Of a DNA stretch of 48,353 nucleotides, positions 33,665 to 41,807 are shown one piece after another (the stretch's first letter is position 1; the number at the start of each line of letters is the position of its first letter). The DNA is taken from positions 1-48,353 of the forward strand of contig DATJSN010000005.1 in NCBI GenBank assembly GCA_035504095.1. The letters are read 5' to 3'. This DNA is from DATJSN01 sp035504095. GTDB taxonomy: Bacteria; Planctomycetota; Phycisphaerae; WQYP01. Position numbers and translations under genes: made by a program. The notes beneath the pieces are model-generated. The model had not been told where the DNA came from and did not search any database. It saw only the letters and a program-made list of their open reading frames with translations.

Positions 33665-35119
33665 ATGTTCGACCAGCTTGCAGATAAGTTTTCAACTCTG
33701 ATCCGCAATCTCTCCGGTCACGGACGCATCACGGAACAGAACGTCCGCGACGCGATGGAGCAGGTTCGCACCGCCCTATTGGAAGCGGATGTGCATTATG
33801 ACGTGGTAAAAGACTTCACCGACCGCGTACTTCAAAAAGCCATCGGCACACAGGTGCTTTCTTCGCTGCAACCCGGCGAACAAATGGTCAAAATTGTTTT
33901 CGATGAACTTGTCGCGCTGATGGGTCCGGTGGACACGCGAATTTATTTTGTCGAACCGCCCCCCACCATCATTATGATGTGCGGTTTGCAGGGTTCAGGC
34001 AAAACCACCACTTGCGCCAAACTGGCTTTGTACCTCAAGAGCAAGGGAAAAAATCCGCTGATGGTCGCCGCCGACACCCAAAGGCCCGCCGCTATCGATC
34101 AGCTTGCCACGCTTGGGGGACAAATTTCCATACCGGTATATCGCGAAGACGCCAATCCGAACCCGGTGGCGATATGCCGGCATTCCATTGACTTTGCGCA
34201 TCAGAACGGCCGCGACGTGATTATTCTCGACACCGCCGGCCGGTTGCACATCGATGCCGAACTGATGCAAGAGCTTCGTCAGATCAATCAGACCGTACAA
34301 CCGCACCAGATTTATCTGGTGGTAGACGCCATGATCGGTCAGGATGCGATTAATTCCGCCAAGGCATTCAACGAACAGCTTGAACTTGATGGCGTGATCC
34401 TGACCAAATTCGACTCCGATACACGCGGCGGAGCGGCTTTGTCGGTCAAGGCGGTCACCGGCAAGCCGATTAAATTCCTCGGCGTGGGCGAAAAACTCCA
34501 GATGCTCGAGGAATTTCATCCGGATCGTATCGCCCAGCGCATTTTGGGCATGGGCGACGTGCTGACGCTGGTGGAAAAAGCCCAGCAGGAATTCGACCAG
34601 GCGTCCGCCGCAAAAATGCAGGAAAAGATCGCCAAGGCCACTTTTACGCTCGACGATTTTCTGGATCAGATGCGTTCGATCCGCAAAATGGGTCCGCTAA
34701 AGCAATTGCTGGGCATGCTGCCGGGGGTAAGTTCGGCACTCAAGGACATCCAGTTGCCTGAAGAGGAACTCAATCGCGCCGAGGCGATCATTCAAAGCAT
34801 GACGGTTAAAGAAAAACAGCAACCCGATGTGGTTGATGGCTCGCGCCGCCGCCGCATAGCGCGCGGCTCGGGCACGCAGGCGGAGGACGTGTCGCGGTTG
34901 ATCAAAGGTTTTTCTGCCGCCCGCGACATGGCTAAAAAAATGAGTTCCATGTCCATGGGATCGCGTTTGAGCATGATGCGGAATTTGGGCTCAATGGACC
35001 CTTCCATGCTTGCCGGCGGCGACTTGCCGATGGGGGCCGGCTCACTGCCCCAAAGGAGTGGGCGGCTCAGTCCCGAACAAAAACGCCGCGCCCGCGAACG
35101 CCGGCGCAAAGGGCGCTAA
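33665..35119 (+). CDS. ffh: Signal recognition particle protein Ffh
   Basis: Ffh binds signal sequences emerging from the ribosome and 4.5S RNA, and delivers the complex to FtsY at the membrane. The 484 residues comprise the N domain (MFDQLADKFSTLIRNLSGHGRITEQNV), the GTPase domain (CGLQGSGKTTTCAKLALYL P-loop, AADTQRPAAIDQL, ILDTAGRLHIDAELM, LTKFDSDTRGGAALSV) and the Met-rich M domain (DDFLDQMRSIRKMGPLKQLLGMLPG, then MAKKMSSMSMGSRLSMMRNLGSMDPSM). The C-terminal tail is strongly basic (KRRARERRRKGR). It follows ispG after 37 bases. Confidence 0.96.
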   Translation: MFDQLADKFSTLIRNLSGHGRITEQNVRDAMEQVRTALLEADVHYDVVKDFTDRVLQKAIGTQVLSSLQPGEQMVKIVFDELVALMGPVDTRIYFVEPPPTIIMMCGLQGSGKTTTCAKLALYLKSKGKNPLMVAADTQRPAAIDQLATLGGQISIPVYREDANPNPVAICRHSIDFAHQNGRDVIILDTAGRLHIDAELMQELRQINQTVQPHQIYLVVDAMIGQDAINSAKAFNEQLELDGVILTKFDSDTRGGAALSVKAVTGKPIKFLGVGEKLQMLEEFHPDRIAQRILGMGDVLTLVEKAQQEFDQASAAKMQEKIAKATFTLDDFLDQMRSIRKMGPLKQLLGMLPGVSSALKDIQLPEEELNRAEAIIQSMTVKEKQQPDVVDGSRRRRIARGSGTQAEDVSRLIKGFSAARDMAKKMSSMSMGSRLSMMRNLGSMDPSMLAGGDLPMGAGSLPQRSGRLSPEQKRRARERRRKGR

Positions 35120-35148
35120 CTTCATTTCCAACCTTGCACGTTTGTGGC

Positions 35149-35178
35149 AAAAAAAACGCGTCGGAAAATCCGACGCGT
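35149..35178 (-). terminator. Intrinsic terminator downstream of xerC/D
   Basis: The hairpin ACGCGTCGGA/TCCGACGCGT (10 bp, three-base loop) is followed by a run of eight T when read on the minus strand. It lies 37 bases beyond the end of the recombinase gene and between it and the convergent ffh gene, for which the hairpin may also slow polymerase although there is no T-run on the plus strand. Confidence 0.82.
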
Positions 35179-35214
35179 CTTGAAGAGTCTCTATTGTCAG
35201 GCAATCTCAGCAGC

Positions 35215-36258
35215 TTATGAAACCTCATTAGCCCTGGGGTGAGCCTTCTGATACGCATCCTGCACCCGCTTGGTGGTCAAGTGGGTGTAAATCTGCGTCG
35301 TGCTCAGGCTCTGGTGCCCCAGCAATTCCTGCACCGACCGGAGGTCCGCCCCATGGTTGAGCATGTGGGTGGCGAAACTGTGGCGGAGCGTATGCGGACT
35401 GATGTCCGGATCCAGGTGCGCTTCAATGAGGTATTTATCCAGCTTCCGGCGCACGGAGCGCGTGCTCAGGCGTTGGCCGTGTTTGTTGATAAACAGCGGC
35501 AGGCCGGGCTGGTCGGAGGAAACAACTTGTTTACGCAGGTTCAGATATTTCTGAATGGCGATTCCGGCGGTCTGACCCAGCGGGCTGATCCGTTCCTTTT
35601 TCCCCTTACCCCGGACTTTGATCACGCCACCGACCAGATCAATGTCTTCGAGGTTCAAACCCACCAGTTCGCTCACACGCAGGCCGGTCGAATAGATCAC
35701 TTCCAGCATGGATTTATCGCGGGCGCCAAGCAGGTCGGTGTCCTTAGGGGTATTGAGCAGACAGTTTACCTGTTCTTCGGTCATGAACTTCGGCAACCGT
35801 TTTTCAAGTTTGGGTGTACGGATGGCCAGCATTGGATTGTTGCCGGTCAGTCCGCGCTTATTGAGGAATTTGAAAAAGCTTCTTAGTGTGGCCAGTTTGC
35901 GCGCCACGGTGGCTTTGGAATAATTGTGTTCGCGCATATGCGCCAGGTACCGGCGGACGTCATCGGCGTTGGCGTTGAGCAGCAGTTCCCCAATTTTCTC
36001 GGGAGGCAGCTCGGCTGGTGCGTCCTGTACATTCTGGGCGCCGGCGGAAATTTGCGCGTTAAATTTAGCCCCCGCCGGCGAATTGAAGGGTTGAGAGGCA
36101 AGCATCGTGACCGGAATATCCGGCAGCCCGGCAAGGAACCGCCCAAACTGCCGCAGGTCCGCTCCATAACATTTACTTGTGTAGTTGGAGAAATGCCGTT
36201 CAAACTGAAGGTAGTTCAGAAATTCCTGAACGCGTGCTGGAAAATTCAACGTATCCAT
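35215..36258 (-). CDS. Tyrosine recombinase XerC/XerD-like
   Basis: This 347-residue tyrosine recombinase probably resolves chromosome dimers at a dif site. The N-terminal SAM-like core-binding domain (VQEFLNYLQFERHFSNYTSKCYGADLRQFGRFL) is followed by an insertion of about 40 residues rich in Pro/Ala, not usual for Xer. Next are NYSKATVARKLATLRSFFKFL and the catalytic domain: STGLRVSELVGL (Arg), KVRGKGKKERISP (Lys), HTLRHSFATHML (His, Arg), LGHQSLSTTQIYTH (His, Tyr). ATG 36258 was chosen for the N-terminus; ATG 36276 or a frame from 36369 are alternatives. XerC and XerD cannot be separated here. No phage genes or attachment sites surround it. Confidence 0.88.
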   Translation of the reverse strand: MDTLNFPARVQEFLNYLQFERHFSNYTSKCYGADLRQFGRFLAGLPDIPVTMLASQPFNSPAGAKFNAQISAGAQNVQDAPAELPPEKIGELLLNANADDVRRYLAHMREHNYSKATVARKLATLRSFFKFLNKRGLTGNNPMLAIRTPKLEKRLPKFMTEEQVNCLLNTPKDTDLLGARDKSMLEVIYSTGLRVSELVGLNLEDIDLVGGVIKVRGKGKKERISPLGQTAGIAIQKYLNLRKQVVSSDQPGLPLFINKHGQRLSTRSVRRKLDKYLIEAHLDPDISPHTLRHSFATHMLNHGADLRSVQELLGHQSLSTTQIYTHLTTKRVQDAYQKAHPRANEVS

Positions 36259-36369
36259 ATACAAGTCGAACCTCATGACTGGCCGGGATAAAGCACCACG
36301 TCCTCGCAGCGGTTTATTCGCGGTCCAATCGCTTTTACCTGACATACAGAGCCCCATCCTTTGGCTCAC

Positions 36370-36720
36370 TTGTTATGGCCCTCGGGGAATGTTTCAAGGC
36401 AAGGCATATTGAACAAGCAGATGTCGAAGCCTGTCCGAGAACCCGACACCGTTCTCGCCGCCTTGATCACTTCCCGCGATCCAAGGTTATTTATCGGCTT
36501 TTGGTGACTCGGACGTGAACTTGGTAAAAGTATTTTAGAACGGCTGGATTATAGCTCTTTTGAGTCCGTTTTTATATGCACCAGAGCTTATAGGACGACT
36601 TTCATTTCCGGGAATAACTGCGAAAAAACGGAGAAAATTAGTGTGCTTTTCTACGGGCGCCGCGATACCAAAATATAATATGGATAATCGTCAATAAGTC
36701 TCAGGCGTGGTGTTGGAACC
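36370..36720 (-). other. Intergenic region between folC and xerC/D
   Basis: About 350 bases without a convincing gene. It must hold the upstream region of the recombinase gene. A small hairpin (GAGAAC/GTTCTC) is present near 36438-36457, and A/T-rich stretches follow towards 36690. I see no tRNA, SRP RNA core sequence or conserved reading frame. The recombinase frame stays open up to 36369, so a longer N-terminus is possible. Confidence 0.4.
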
Positions 36721-38262
36721 TTAATTCTGTACGGCTCTGTTCTGGAAAAATTGCTTGGCTTGTCCGATCAGGTAAAACGATCCGGTAACCGTAACCAGAT
36801 CTTCACGGGTAATCGCCCGGTTGGCTATCTCCATGGCTTCTTCAAAATTCGCCGCAACCTGCGCCATTTTCCCGAATCGTTCAACATATCGGGCGGAGAG
36901 CTCTTCAGGGCTGGCGCTCTTGGGGTTCTCATCGACTTTGGTGAAAATGACCTTGTCGGCGCCCAATGAAACCTGCTCGAGCATGCCGTCAATGTCCTTG
37001 TCGATATTACAGCCGAAAATCACAATCATGCTGTCATAAGGTATGTACTGGCTGATGCCGCGGAACAGCGCCTGCACGGAGGCGGCATTGTGCGCACCAT
37101 CCAGAATCACCTTTGGAGAATGCCAGACGACTTCAATTCTTCCCGGCAACTGGAGATTTTGGAGACCTTCAATGGCCCGTGCATCGTCAAATTCCAATCC
37201 ACGGGATTTAAGCTTATCCAGCATGGCCAAGGCCAGGCCGCAGTTGAGGGCCTGATGTTCGCCGATCAGCGGAACCGTCAGATGTTCGAAACGGGACCGT
37301 TCTGTGGTCAGGCAAACGCGTACATGCGGTCCGCGCGGCCGTGTTACTTCAAACCGGTGGCTGAATTCGATATCGGTTCCGACGAATTCCAGCGGTGCGT
37401 GCACGTTGCAGGCGACGCGTTCGAGCACTGCGGAAGCTTCAGGCGCCTGGATAACAGAAACTGCGGGCACGCCTTTTTTGAAAATACCCGCTTTTTCCTC
37501 GGCAATTTTAGCCAGAGTGTTTCCCAGAACCGCCATATGATCGTAGCTGATGCTGGTGATTCCGGTTACTTCAGGCATGATAACGTTGGTGGAATCCAGA
37601 CGTCCGCCAAGACCCGTTTCAATGACGGCGATGTTGATTTTTTTGTCGGAAAAATAACTGAAACCTATCGCCGTGAGAATTTCGAAAAACGTTGGCGGAT
37701 CGGCGGACATTTTCCGGACAATTGGTTCAATGCGGCGGACCAGACGAATCATATCATGGCGGGAGATCATCTCACCGTTAATGCGAATGCGTTCACGCAT
37801 ATCGACCAGGTGCGGACTGGTGTACAGACCTACTTTAAATCCTGCCGATTGAAGCATCGCAGCAAGCATATGACAGGTGCTGCCTTTACCTTTGGTTCCG
37901 GCGACGTGAGCGCTTTTGAAATTCAAATGCGGATTGCCCAGATATTTCAAAAGCCGGCGCATGCGATCCAGGTTGAAAGTTGTGGTGTTATAACGAACGA
38001 TGCGCATCCGCTCGTAATCGGTTTGCGATTGCAAAAATTGTACGACTTTCTCATAAGCCTTTTGTTCAGCAGCAGATACGGCGGCCTGACGGGCTGCAAT
38101 TGCAGATTTGGATAGTTTCTCACCGCGCGCGGAGGTTCGTTTCGCGACCCGGGGACTCAAAGAACGGCCATTATGGCCGACTTTAGCTCGTTTAACCGCT
38201 GAATTAATGGCTTTCAATCCCTTTCGAGCCGGATGCAGCTTCGCCTTCTTCACTGAAACCAT
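36721..38262 (-). CDS. folC: Folylpolyglutamate synthase/dihydrofolate synthase
   Basis: FolC adds glutamate to folates and, in many bacteria, also to dihydropteroate. The Mur-ligase-like core starts at about residue 72 (KVVQFLQSQTDYERMR) and contains FKSAHVAGTKGKGSTCHMLAAMLQ (P-loop), TSPHLVDMRERIRINGEMIS, FFEILTAIGFSYFSDKKINIAVIETGLGGRLDSTNV, ITSISYDHMAVLGNTLAKIAEEKAGIFK, LDGAHNAAS and VTGSFYLIGQA. The 513 residues exceed the usual 420-430 because of a 65-residue Lys/Arg/Ala-rich N-terminal extension. No ATG nearer the core leaves it intact, though a GTG or TTG cannot be excluded. Confidence 0.93.
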   Translation of the reverse strand: MVSVKKAKLHPARKGLKAINSAVKRAKVGHNGRSLSPRVAKRTSARGEKLSKSAIAARQAAVSAAEQKAYEKVVQFLQSQTDYERMRIVRYNTTTFNLDRMRRLLKYLGNPHLNFKSAHVAGTKGKGSTCHMLAAMLQSAGFKVGLYTSPHLVDMRERIRINGEMISRHDMIRLVRRIEPIVRKMSADPPTFFEILTAIGFSYFSDKKINIAVIETGLGGRLDSTNVIMPEVTGITSISYDHMAVLGNTLAKIAEEKAGIFKKGVPAVSVIQAPEASAVLERVACNVHAPLEFVGTDIEFSHRFEVTRPRGPHVRVCLTTERSRFEHLTVPLIGEHQALNCGLALAMLDKLKSRGLEFDDARAIEGLQNLQLPGRIEVVWHSPKVILDGAHNAASVQALFRGISQYIPYDSMIVIFGCNIDKDIDGMLEQVSLGADKVIFTKVDENPKSASPEELSARYVERFGKMAQVAANFEEAMEIANRAITREDLVTVTGSFYLIGQAKQFFQNRAVQN

Positions 38263-38542
38263 AGCGTCAAATAATAACAGAATTTAAACAATTTTACAAT
38301 TGCACTCACCGATATACCTGAATAAGAAAATTTTATTATTCTTTAGGTAAAATAATCTATCCCATTGATAAATAAACGGTTACAATTATCTGTAAGGTGA
38401 TGAGATGCTATTTATCAGAATTATTCTATTTTCTGCAAATTTGATGGGAATAGTGTGGAAAAGCGCGTTGAATAACATTCGATACACTCATTGCTAACGT
38501 TTTGTCCACAATGTTTACACAATGCTATGCCGTTGGCGGGTT
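38263..38542. other. AT-rich intergenic region with DnaA-box-like sequences
   Basis: This 280-base gap is far richer in A/T than its neighbours. It contains a near-palindrome centred on AAAATTTT at about 38323-38343, TGTGGAAAA at 38454-38462 and TTGTCCACA at 38502-38510; the last two each match 8 of 9 bases of the DnaA box TTATCCACA. It includes the upstream region of folC. No gene is supported. Confidence 0.5.
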
Positions 38543-38935
38543 TTATCTACCATTGATCTTACGCAACACAAAATTAACCAAAGTATTCACGGTAAAAACA
38601 TCCCGAAACTTATTAACATCAGGATCTTTTTCAAATTCGGTCAAATCGGCGAAGGGCATACGGCGTCTAAGTTCATCAAGCCCCTTTGGTGTGAGTTTGC
38701 CGCTGCTGACATATTCGGGGTTGGAAAACAGGCTCTCCGGCCATAATTCTCCCTGTGAAATTTTGATATTAAAGGCCTTTTCCAATTGAAATTGAATGTC
38801 CAGATAGTCGATTGATTCGGCTCCAAGATCCTGGTTTAAACGCGCCTCGGGTTTAACTTCGTCGGAATCGACCGCGAGCGCATTGGTGAGTACTTCACGA
38901 ACCTTGTTGAATACCTCTTCTTGGGTCATTGGCAT
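38543..38935 (-). CDS. Second acyl carrier protein, with C-terminal extension
   Basis: This 130-residue protein has an acyl carrier domain at residues 5-85 (EEVFNKVREVLTNALAVDSDEVKPEARLNQDLGAESIDYLDIQFQLEKAF). The expected phosphopantetheine serine is S41 in the GAESIDYL motif, where AcpP has DSL. About 45 residues follow the domain (RRRMPFADLTEFEKDPDVNKF, VNTLVNFVLRKI), an extension absent from the housekeeping ACP at 18657-18920. It is preceded by a hotdog dehydratase gene 104 bases upstream, so the pair probably serves a specialised acyl chain rather than bulk fatty acids. Confidence 0.85.
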   Translation of the reverse strand: MPMTQEEVFNKVREVLTNALAVDSDEVKPEARLNQDLGAESIDYLDIQFQLEKAFNIKISQGELWPESLFSNPEYVSSGKLTPKGLDELRRRMPFADLTEFEKDPDVNKFRDVFTVNTLVNFVLRKINGR

Positions 38936-39039
38936 ATTTATCCCCTGATGTAACGCCGGTCTTCAGGTGGCTACAATAACGGCGAAAACTTTCATCTGCA
39001 ACGCCAAAGCAAGGCTTTTTGAGGCTCGCATGATAATGT

Positions 39040-39540
39040 CTAAGGCCCTGAGTCGCGATCGATGGTGACATGCGGCCCATCGAATTGTTTCCACAGTTTG
39101 GACATGGCTTCAATCATGGTCTTGTCCAGCGACGCCAGCGCAGGGTCAATATCCGCGAGATTGAGATGGGCCAGCTCAATTCTGCCCTGAATGGCGGTTG
39201 CTTCCCCCACCGAACCACGAATTTTAAATTCACTTGAGGTGCGATCAAGCCGAAGCACATCCGCCCGCACCTGCAGTTCCCTTCCAGGCTCAACAAACGT
39301 GCCGTAGCGGATGCCGCGGGCTTCTTTAAGCACGATCAGACTGTGCGCGAAGCCATCCCATTGACGCACAAGCCAGGCGGCGGCTTGAATGGACGCCTCG
39401 AGCATTAAAACGCCGGGTAAAACGGGAAAACCGGGGAAATGGTCGTCCAGATATTCCTCCGCTATACTCACATTTTTAGCCATAATAATGGACTGTGCGG
39501 GAACAATCGAAACCAGGCGGTCAACGAGGCAAAACTTCAT
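39040..39540 (-). CDS. FabZ-like hotdog-fold hydroxyacyl-ACP dehydratase
   Basis: This 166-residue protein has the FabA/FabZ-type hotdog fold. The signature YLDDHFPGFPVLPGVLMLEASIQAAAWLVRQ (about residues 30-60) contains the active-site His in HFPGFPVLPG, and the Glu is expected in the helix MLEASIQ, where FabZ has an E or D. The rest is less conserved, with RYGTFVEPGRELQVRADVLRLD and a C-terminal extension of about 25 residues. It forms a two-gene unit with the second ACP. Dehydration of 3-hydroxyacyl-ACP is the likely reaction, although priming or editing roles are possible. Confidence 0.82.
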   Translation of the reverse strand: MKFCLVDRLVSIVPAQSIIMAKNVSIAEEYLDDHFPGFPVLPGVLMLEASIQAAAWLVRQWDGFAHSLIVLKEARGIRYGTFVEPGRELQVRADVLRLDRTSSEFKIRGSVGEATAIQGRIELAHLNLADIDPALASLDKTMIEAMSKLWKQFDGPHVTIDRDSGP

Positions 39541-39971
39541 ACAAATAGATTCCTGCGAATGAAAATTTTCGGCGCCAAAGCGTCACTGTATCTAAACAAT
39601 AATCTAACGCTTGAACGTATGACGTTTTAATCGGCTCAGGCCCCTTTGACAAGACGCTCCAACCAGCGGTAATTATCACGTAAAATCCCCCGTTTTCCTC
39701 CGTATCAAGCCAACAAACGACCGTGAGAGAAAACCACGCGTTTAGCAGTAAGTATATGTACCTAGGTGTGGATAACTTTTTTTGATCATTACTGTTGACA
39801 TAAATGCTTTTATTCCTATTATTAGGTTCATACGAGCATCGATAAGTTCGATGTAGTAATCCGCGAGATGAACCTACCGCTGGCGGAGCCCGTATAAAGA
39901 CCCGGCTAAACAAAAAGCGTCGTCAGCAGGGTGCTGAGAGTGCGTATGTGTTCTTTTAAGGAGTGGTGTTT
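39541..39971. other. Divergent intergenic region between FabZ-like and ArsR-type genes
   Basis: About 430 bases hold the promoters of two divergent units. I see a good plus-strand promoter (39795-39822), a perfect DnaA box TGTGGATAA at 39767-39775, and a small hairpin CATCGA/TCGATG at 39837-39853 in the leader of the ArsR-type gene. The minus-strand ORF of 130 codons in this gap has no recognisable features and was not accepted. Confidence 0.5.
39795..39822 (+). promoter_or_regulatory. Promoter for the ArsR-type regulator gene
   Basis: TTGACA at 39795-39800 (perfect) and TATTAT at 39817-39822 (5 of 6) are 16 bases apart. Transcription would start near 39829, leaving a 5' leader of roughly 140 bases before the ATG at 39972. 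Confidence 0.6.
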
Positions 39972-40286
39972 ATGGTCTCCAAGTCCAACGAACAGGGTAT
40001 GCAAAATGTATGCACCGTGTTCAAATTGCTTTCTGATAAAACAAGACTGCAAATCGTCCTGCATCTTGCGGAAGGCGAGCGCACGGTTACCAGCCTGTGC
40101 AAAGATTTAAAATTGCCCCAGCCAACCGTCAGCCATCATCTCGGCTTGTTGCGGATGAACCGTTTAATTGTCAACAAACGTCATGGCAAACAGGTCATCT
40201 ATTCTTTGGGAAATAGTGCAAAAAGTGGCCGCAAAGCGCTTAAGTTCTCGCTGCCCCCTTATGCACTGACCCTTGAAGAAGCTTGA
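39972..40286 (+). CDS. ArsR-family transcriptional regulator
   Basis: This 104-residue protein is a single winged-helix domain of the ArsR/SmtB type: VCTVFKLLSDKTRLQIVLHLAEGERTVTSLCKDLKLPQPTVSHHLGLLRMNRLIVNKRHGKQVIYSL, with the recognition helix at QPTVSHHLGLL. The classical metal-site motif ELCVCDL is replaced by SLCKDL, so only one cysteine remains there and metal sensing is doubtful. AAGGAG at 39958-39963 fixes the ATG at 39972 rather than the GTG at 39963. Its targets may include its own promoter or the methyltransferase gene that follows. Confidence 0.88.
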   Translation: MVSKSNEQGMQNVCTVFKLLSDKTRLQIVLHLAEGERTVTSLCKDLKLPQPTVSHHLGLLRMNRLIVNKRHGKQVIYSLGNSAKSGRKALKFSLPPYALTLEEA

Positions 40287-40383
40287 TGCCGGTTCAGGCT
40301 AATTCCAAACAAGGCTTTTCTCGTCGGTTCAAAAAAAGGCCGCTGGAGCAAAAAGCCTCGATCAGCCAACTTATAAATAAAAA

Positions 40384-40402
40384 CGTTTCAATTTTTGAAA
40401 CG
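40384..40402. promoter_or_regulatory. Perfect dyad before the methyltransferase gene
   Basis: CGTTTCAA, three T, TTGAAACG: an 8-bp perfect inverted repeat 26 bases before the methyltransferase start and 97 bases after the ArsR-type gene. It could be an operator or an RNA hairpin. On the minus strand it is followed by TTTTTATTTAT, like a terminator, but no minus-strand gene needs one. Confidence 0.5.
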
Positions 40403-40428
40403 GACTGTTGATTCGCCATCCTCGCGAT

Positions 40429-41727
40429 ATGATCGCGGGGATGGCGCAGTCGGTGGTTCAACCATTTAATGATTCCGGCTGCACTCCGGCCGGAGTGCGC
40501 TATCTATTTACCCAGCCTGGCGTCGAGCTTAAGCGGATCGTCGAAGATCTGTACTCACAATCCGATTGCATCGAACCTCGGCACATCGAAAACTTGAGGA
40601 AAAGCTGGCCTCTCGACGCCGTACTCGCGGCACTGGCTGTCGCAAAAGCTGGAAAAAAGGCGGCAGAAGCAGGAGGCAAATTTCCCGCCGATGAATCAGG
40701 TAATCGCATCTGGGCGCTCCCTGAAGCCCTCGAACAAGCCACCAGTCGCCGTGTTGCTCAATATAAAGCGAACCAGTTTCGGCAATGGAATCCGACGGCG
40801 ATTATCGATTTTTGCTGCGGCATCGGCGGCGACGCTTTGGCGCTGGCCAACGTCGCACCGGTCCTGGCTGTTGAATTAAGCCCGGTTCGAGCCCTCCTGG
40901 CCGCATACAACACCGCTCAGATGACGCACCACAAACCATTGCTGGTCATTCAGGCGGACGCCGCAACGACCTTTTACCGTCCGCAATCGGGCCTGATGTT
41001 TCATATTGATCCATCCCGCAGGTCCGGCATAAAACGCTCCGCCGAATTCGCATCCATGCATCCCGGACCTGCAGTGATTGAGAAAATCATCAATCAGCTT
41101 CACGATGGTGCGATTAAACTCAGTCCCGCAGTCAATTTTTCCGACCTGCCTGGCGGGCACCTGGAATTAATCAGTGAATCTGGTGTCGTGGTCCAGGCTC
41201 TGCTTTGGACCGGTCGAATCGCCGAGTCGAAAGGGTTGGACACACGCACGGCGACAGTCCTTTCACGAAAAGAGTTGGTGTGGTCATTAACCGGCAAACC
41301 CGGTGACACGGACAGCCTATGCGAACCTCAAGAGTGGCTTTTTGAAATCGACGGGGCCGTCTTACGCGCCGGACTGGCGCCGGCCTTGTGCAGAATGCTC
41401 CGCCTTCAAGCGCTCAACGCCGACGGCGGATATGCCACAGGTCCGGAATTCATCATCCATCCAGCGCTGACCGGATTCAAAATTCTCACTGTACTTAAAT
41501 ATTCCGAGCGAGCCGTTACCGACGCGCTGCAGGAACATTTCCGAAAAGCGTCTTCTGTCGGCAAGGCCGCGATTGAAGTAAAAACCCGCGGCGGTCTTGG
41601 GCTGGATACCGACAAACTTACCCAAAAGTGGTCCGCGCTCGCACAGGATAACTATACGGTTTTAATTTATCGCGGCGCTCGCGGAACCACGGCGATTATT
41701 GCCCAGCGCATGATCAAAAGCCTTTAG
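40429..41727 (+). CDS. Class I SAM-dependent methyltransferase with THUMP-like C-terminus
   Basis: This 432-residue protein has an N-terminal helical part (LFTQPGVELKRIVEDLYSQ, then WPLDAVLAALAVAKAGKKAAE), and then a Rossmann-type methyltransferase core with the SAM motif IIDFCCGIGGDALALANV and VLAVELSPVRALLAAYN, followed by FHIDPSRRSG, a DPxR active-site-like motif. The C-terminal third matches the THUMP-like domain associated with these proteins (FIIHPALTGFKILTVLKYSERAVTDAL). The substrate is unknown; RNA is plausible. ATG 40429 was chosen; TTG 40408 and ATG 40441 are alternatives and none has a good Shine-Dalgarno sequence. Confidence 0.82.
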   Translation: MIAGMAQSVVQPFNDSGCTPAGVRYLFTQPGVELKRIVEDLYSQSDCIEPRHIENLRKSWPLDAVLAALAVAKAGKKAAEAGGKFPADESGNRIWALPEALEQATSRRVAQYKANQFRQWNPTAIIDFCCGIGGDALALANVAPVLAVELSPVRALLAAYNTAQMTHHKPLLVIQADAATTFYRPQSGLMFHIDPSRRSGIKRSAEFASMHPGPAVIEKIINQLHDGAIKLSPAVNFSDLPGGHLELISESGVVVQALLWTGRIAESKGLDTRTATVLSRKELVWSLTGKPGDTDSLCEPQEWLFEIDGAVLRAGLAPALCRMLRLQALNADGGYATGPEFIIHPALTGFKILTVLKYSERAVTDALQEHFRKASSVGKAAIEVKTRGGLGLDTDKLTQKWSALAQDNYTVLIYRGARGTTAIIAQRMIKSL

Positions 41728-41735
41728 AACCTAAA

Positions 41736-41769
41736 TAAGAAACCCCGGGGGCCTTTCGCCGTTCCGGGG
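41736..41769 (-). terminator. Intrinsic terminator downstream of the DegP-like gene
   Basis: CCCCGG (41743-41748) pairs with CCGGGG (41764-41769), with an inner GGC/GCC extension. Read on the minus strand, the hairpin is followed by TTTCTTATTT. It lies 38 bases beyond the stop of the protease gene, between convergent genes. Confidence 0.62.
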
Positions 41770-41807
41770 CTGCCTGTGGGAGGGTTCTCTAAGCTGGGGT
41801 TACTCGA

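Noticed and set aside
35215..36369. Tyrosine recombinase as part of an integrated element
   Set aside because: Its sequence is of the housekeeping XerC/D type, and no phage, transfer or attachment sequences were seen nearby.
36370..36720. Possible small RNA gene in the gap upstream of the recombinase
   Set aside because: Only a weak 6-bp hairpin was visible; there is no SRP, tRNA, 6S or RNase P core sequence.
37090..38115. A 341-codon open frame antisense to folC
   Set aside because: It has no start context, no recognisable domain and a composition typical of a reverse-frame shadow; folC on the other strand has clear motifs throughout.
39521..39913. A 130-codon minus-strand frame in the divergent region
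   Set aside because: No domain or start signal, and it covers the plus-strand promoter and the hairpin.
39901..39960. GGGTGCTGAGA, resembling part of a TPP riboswitch
   Set aside because: Only the CTGAGA piece is present; the CCTGAT...GG half of the aptamer is missing and the next gene is an ArsR-type regulator.
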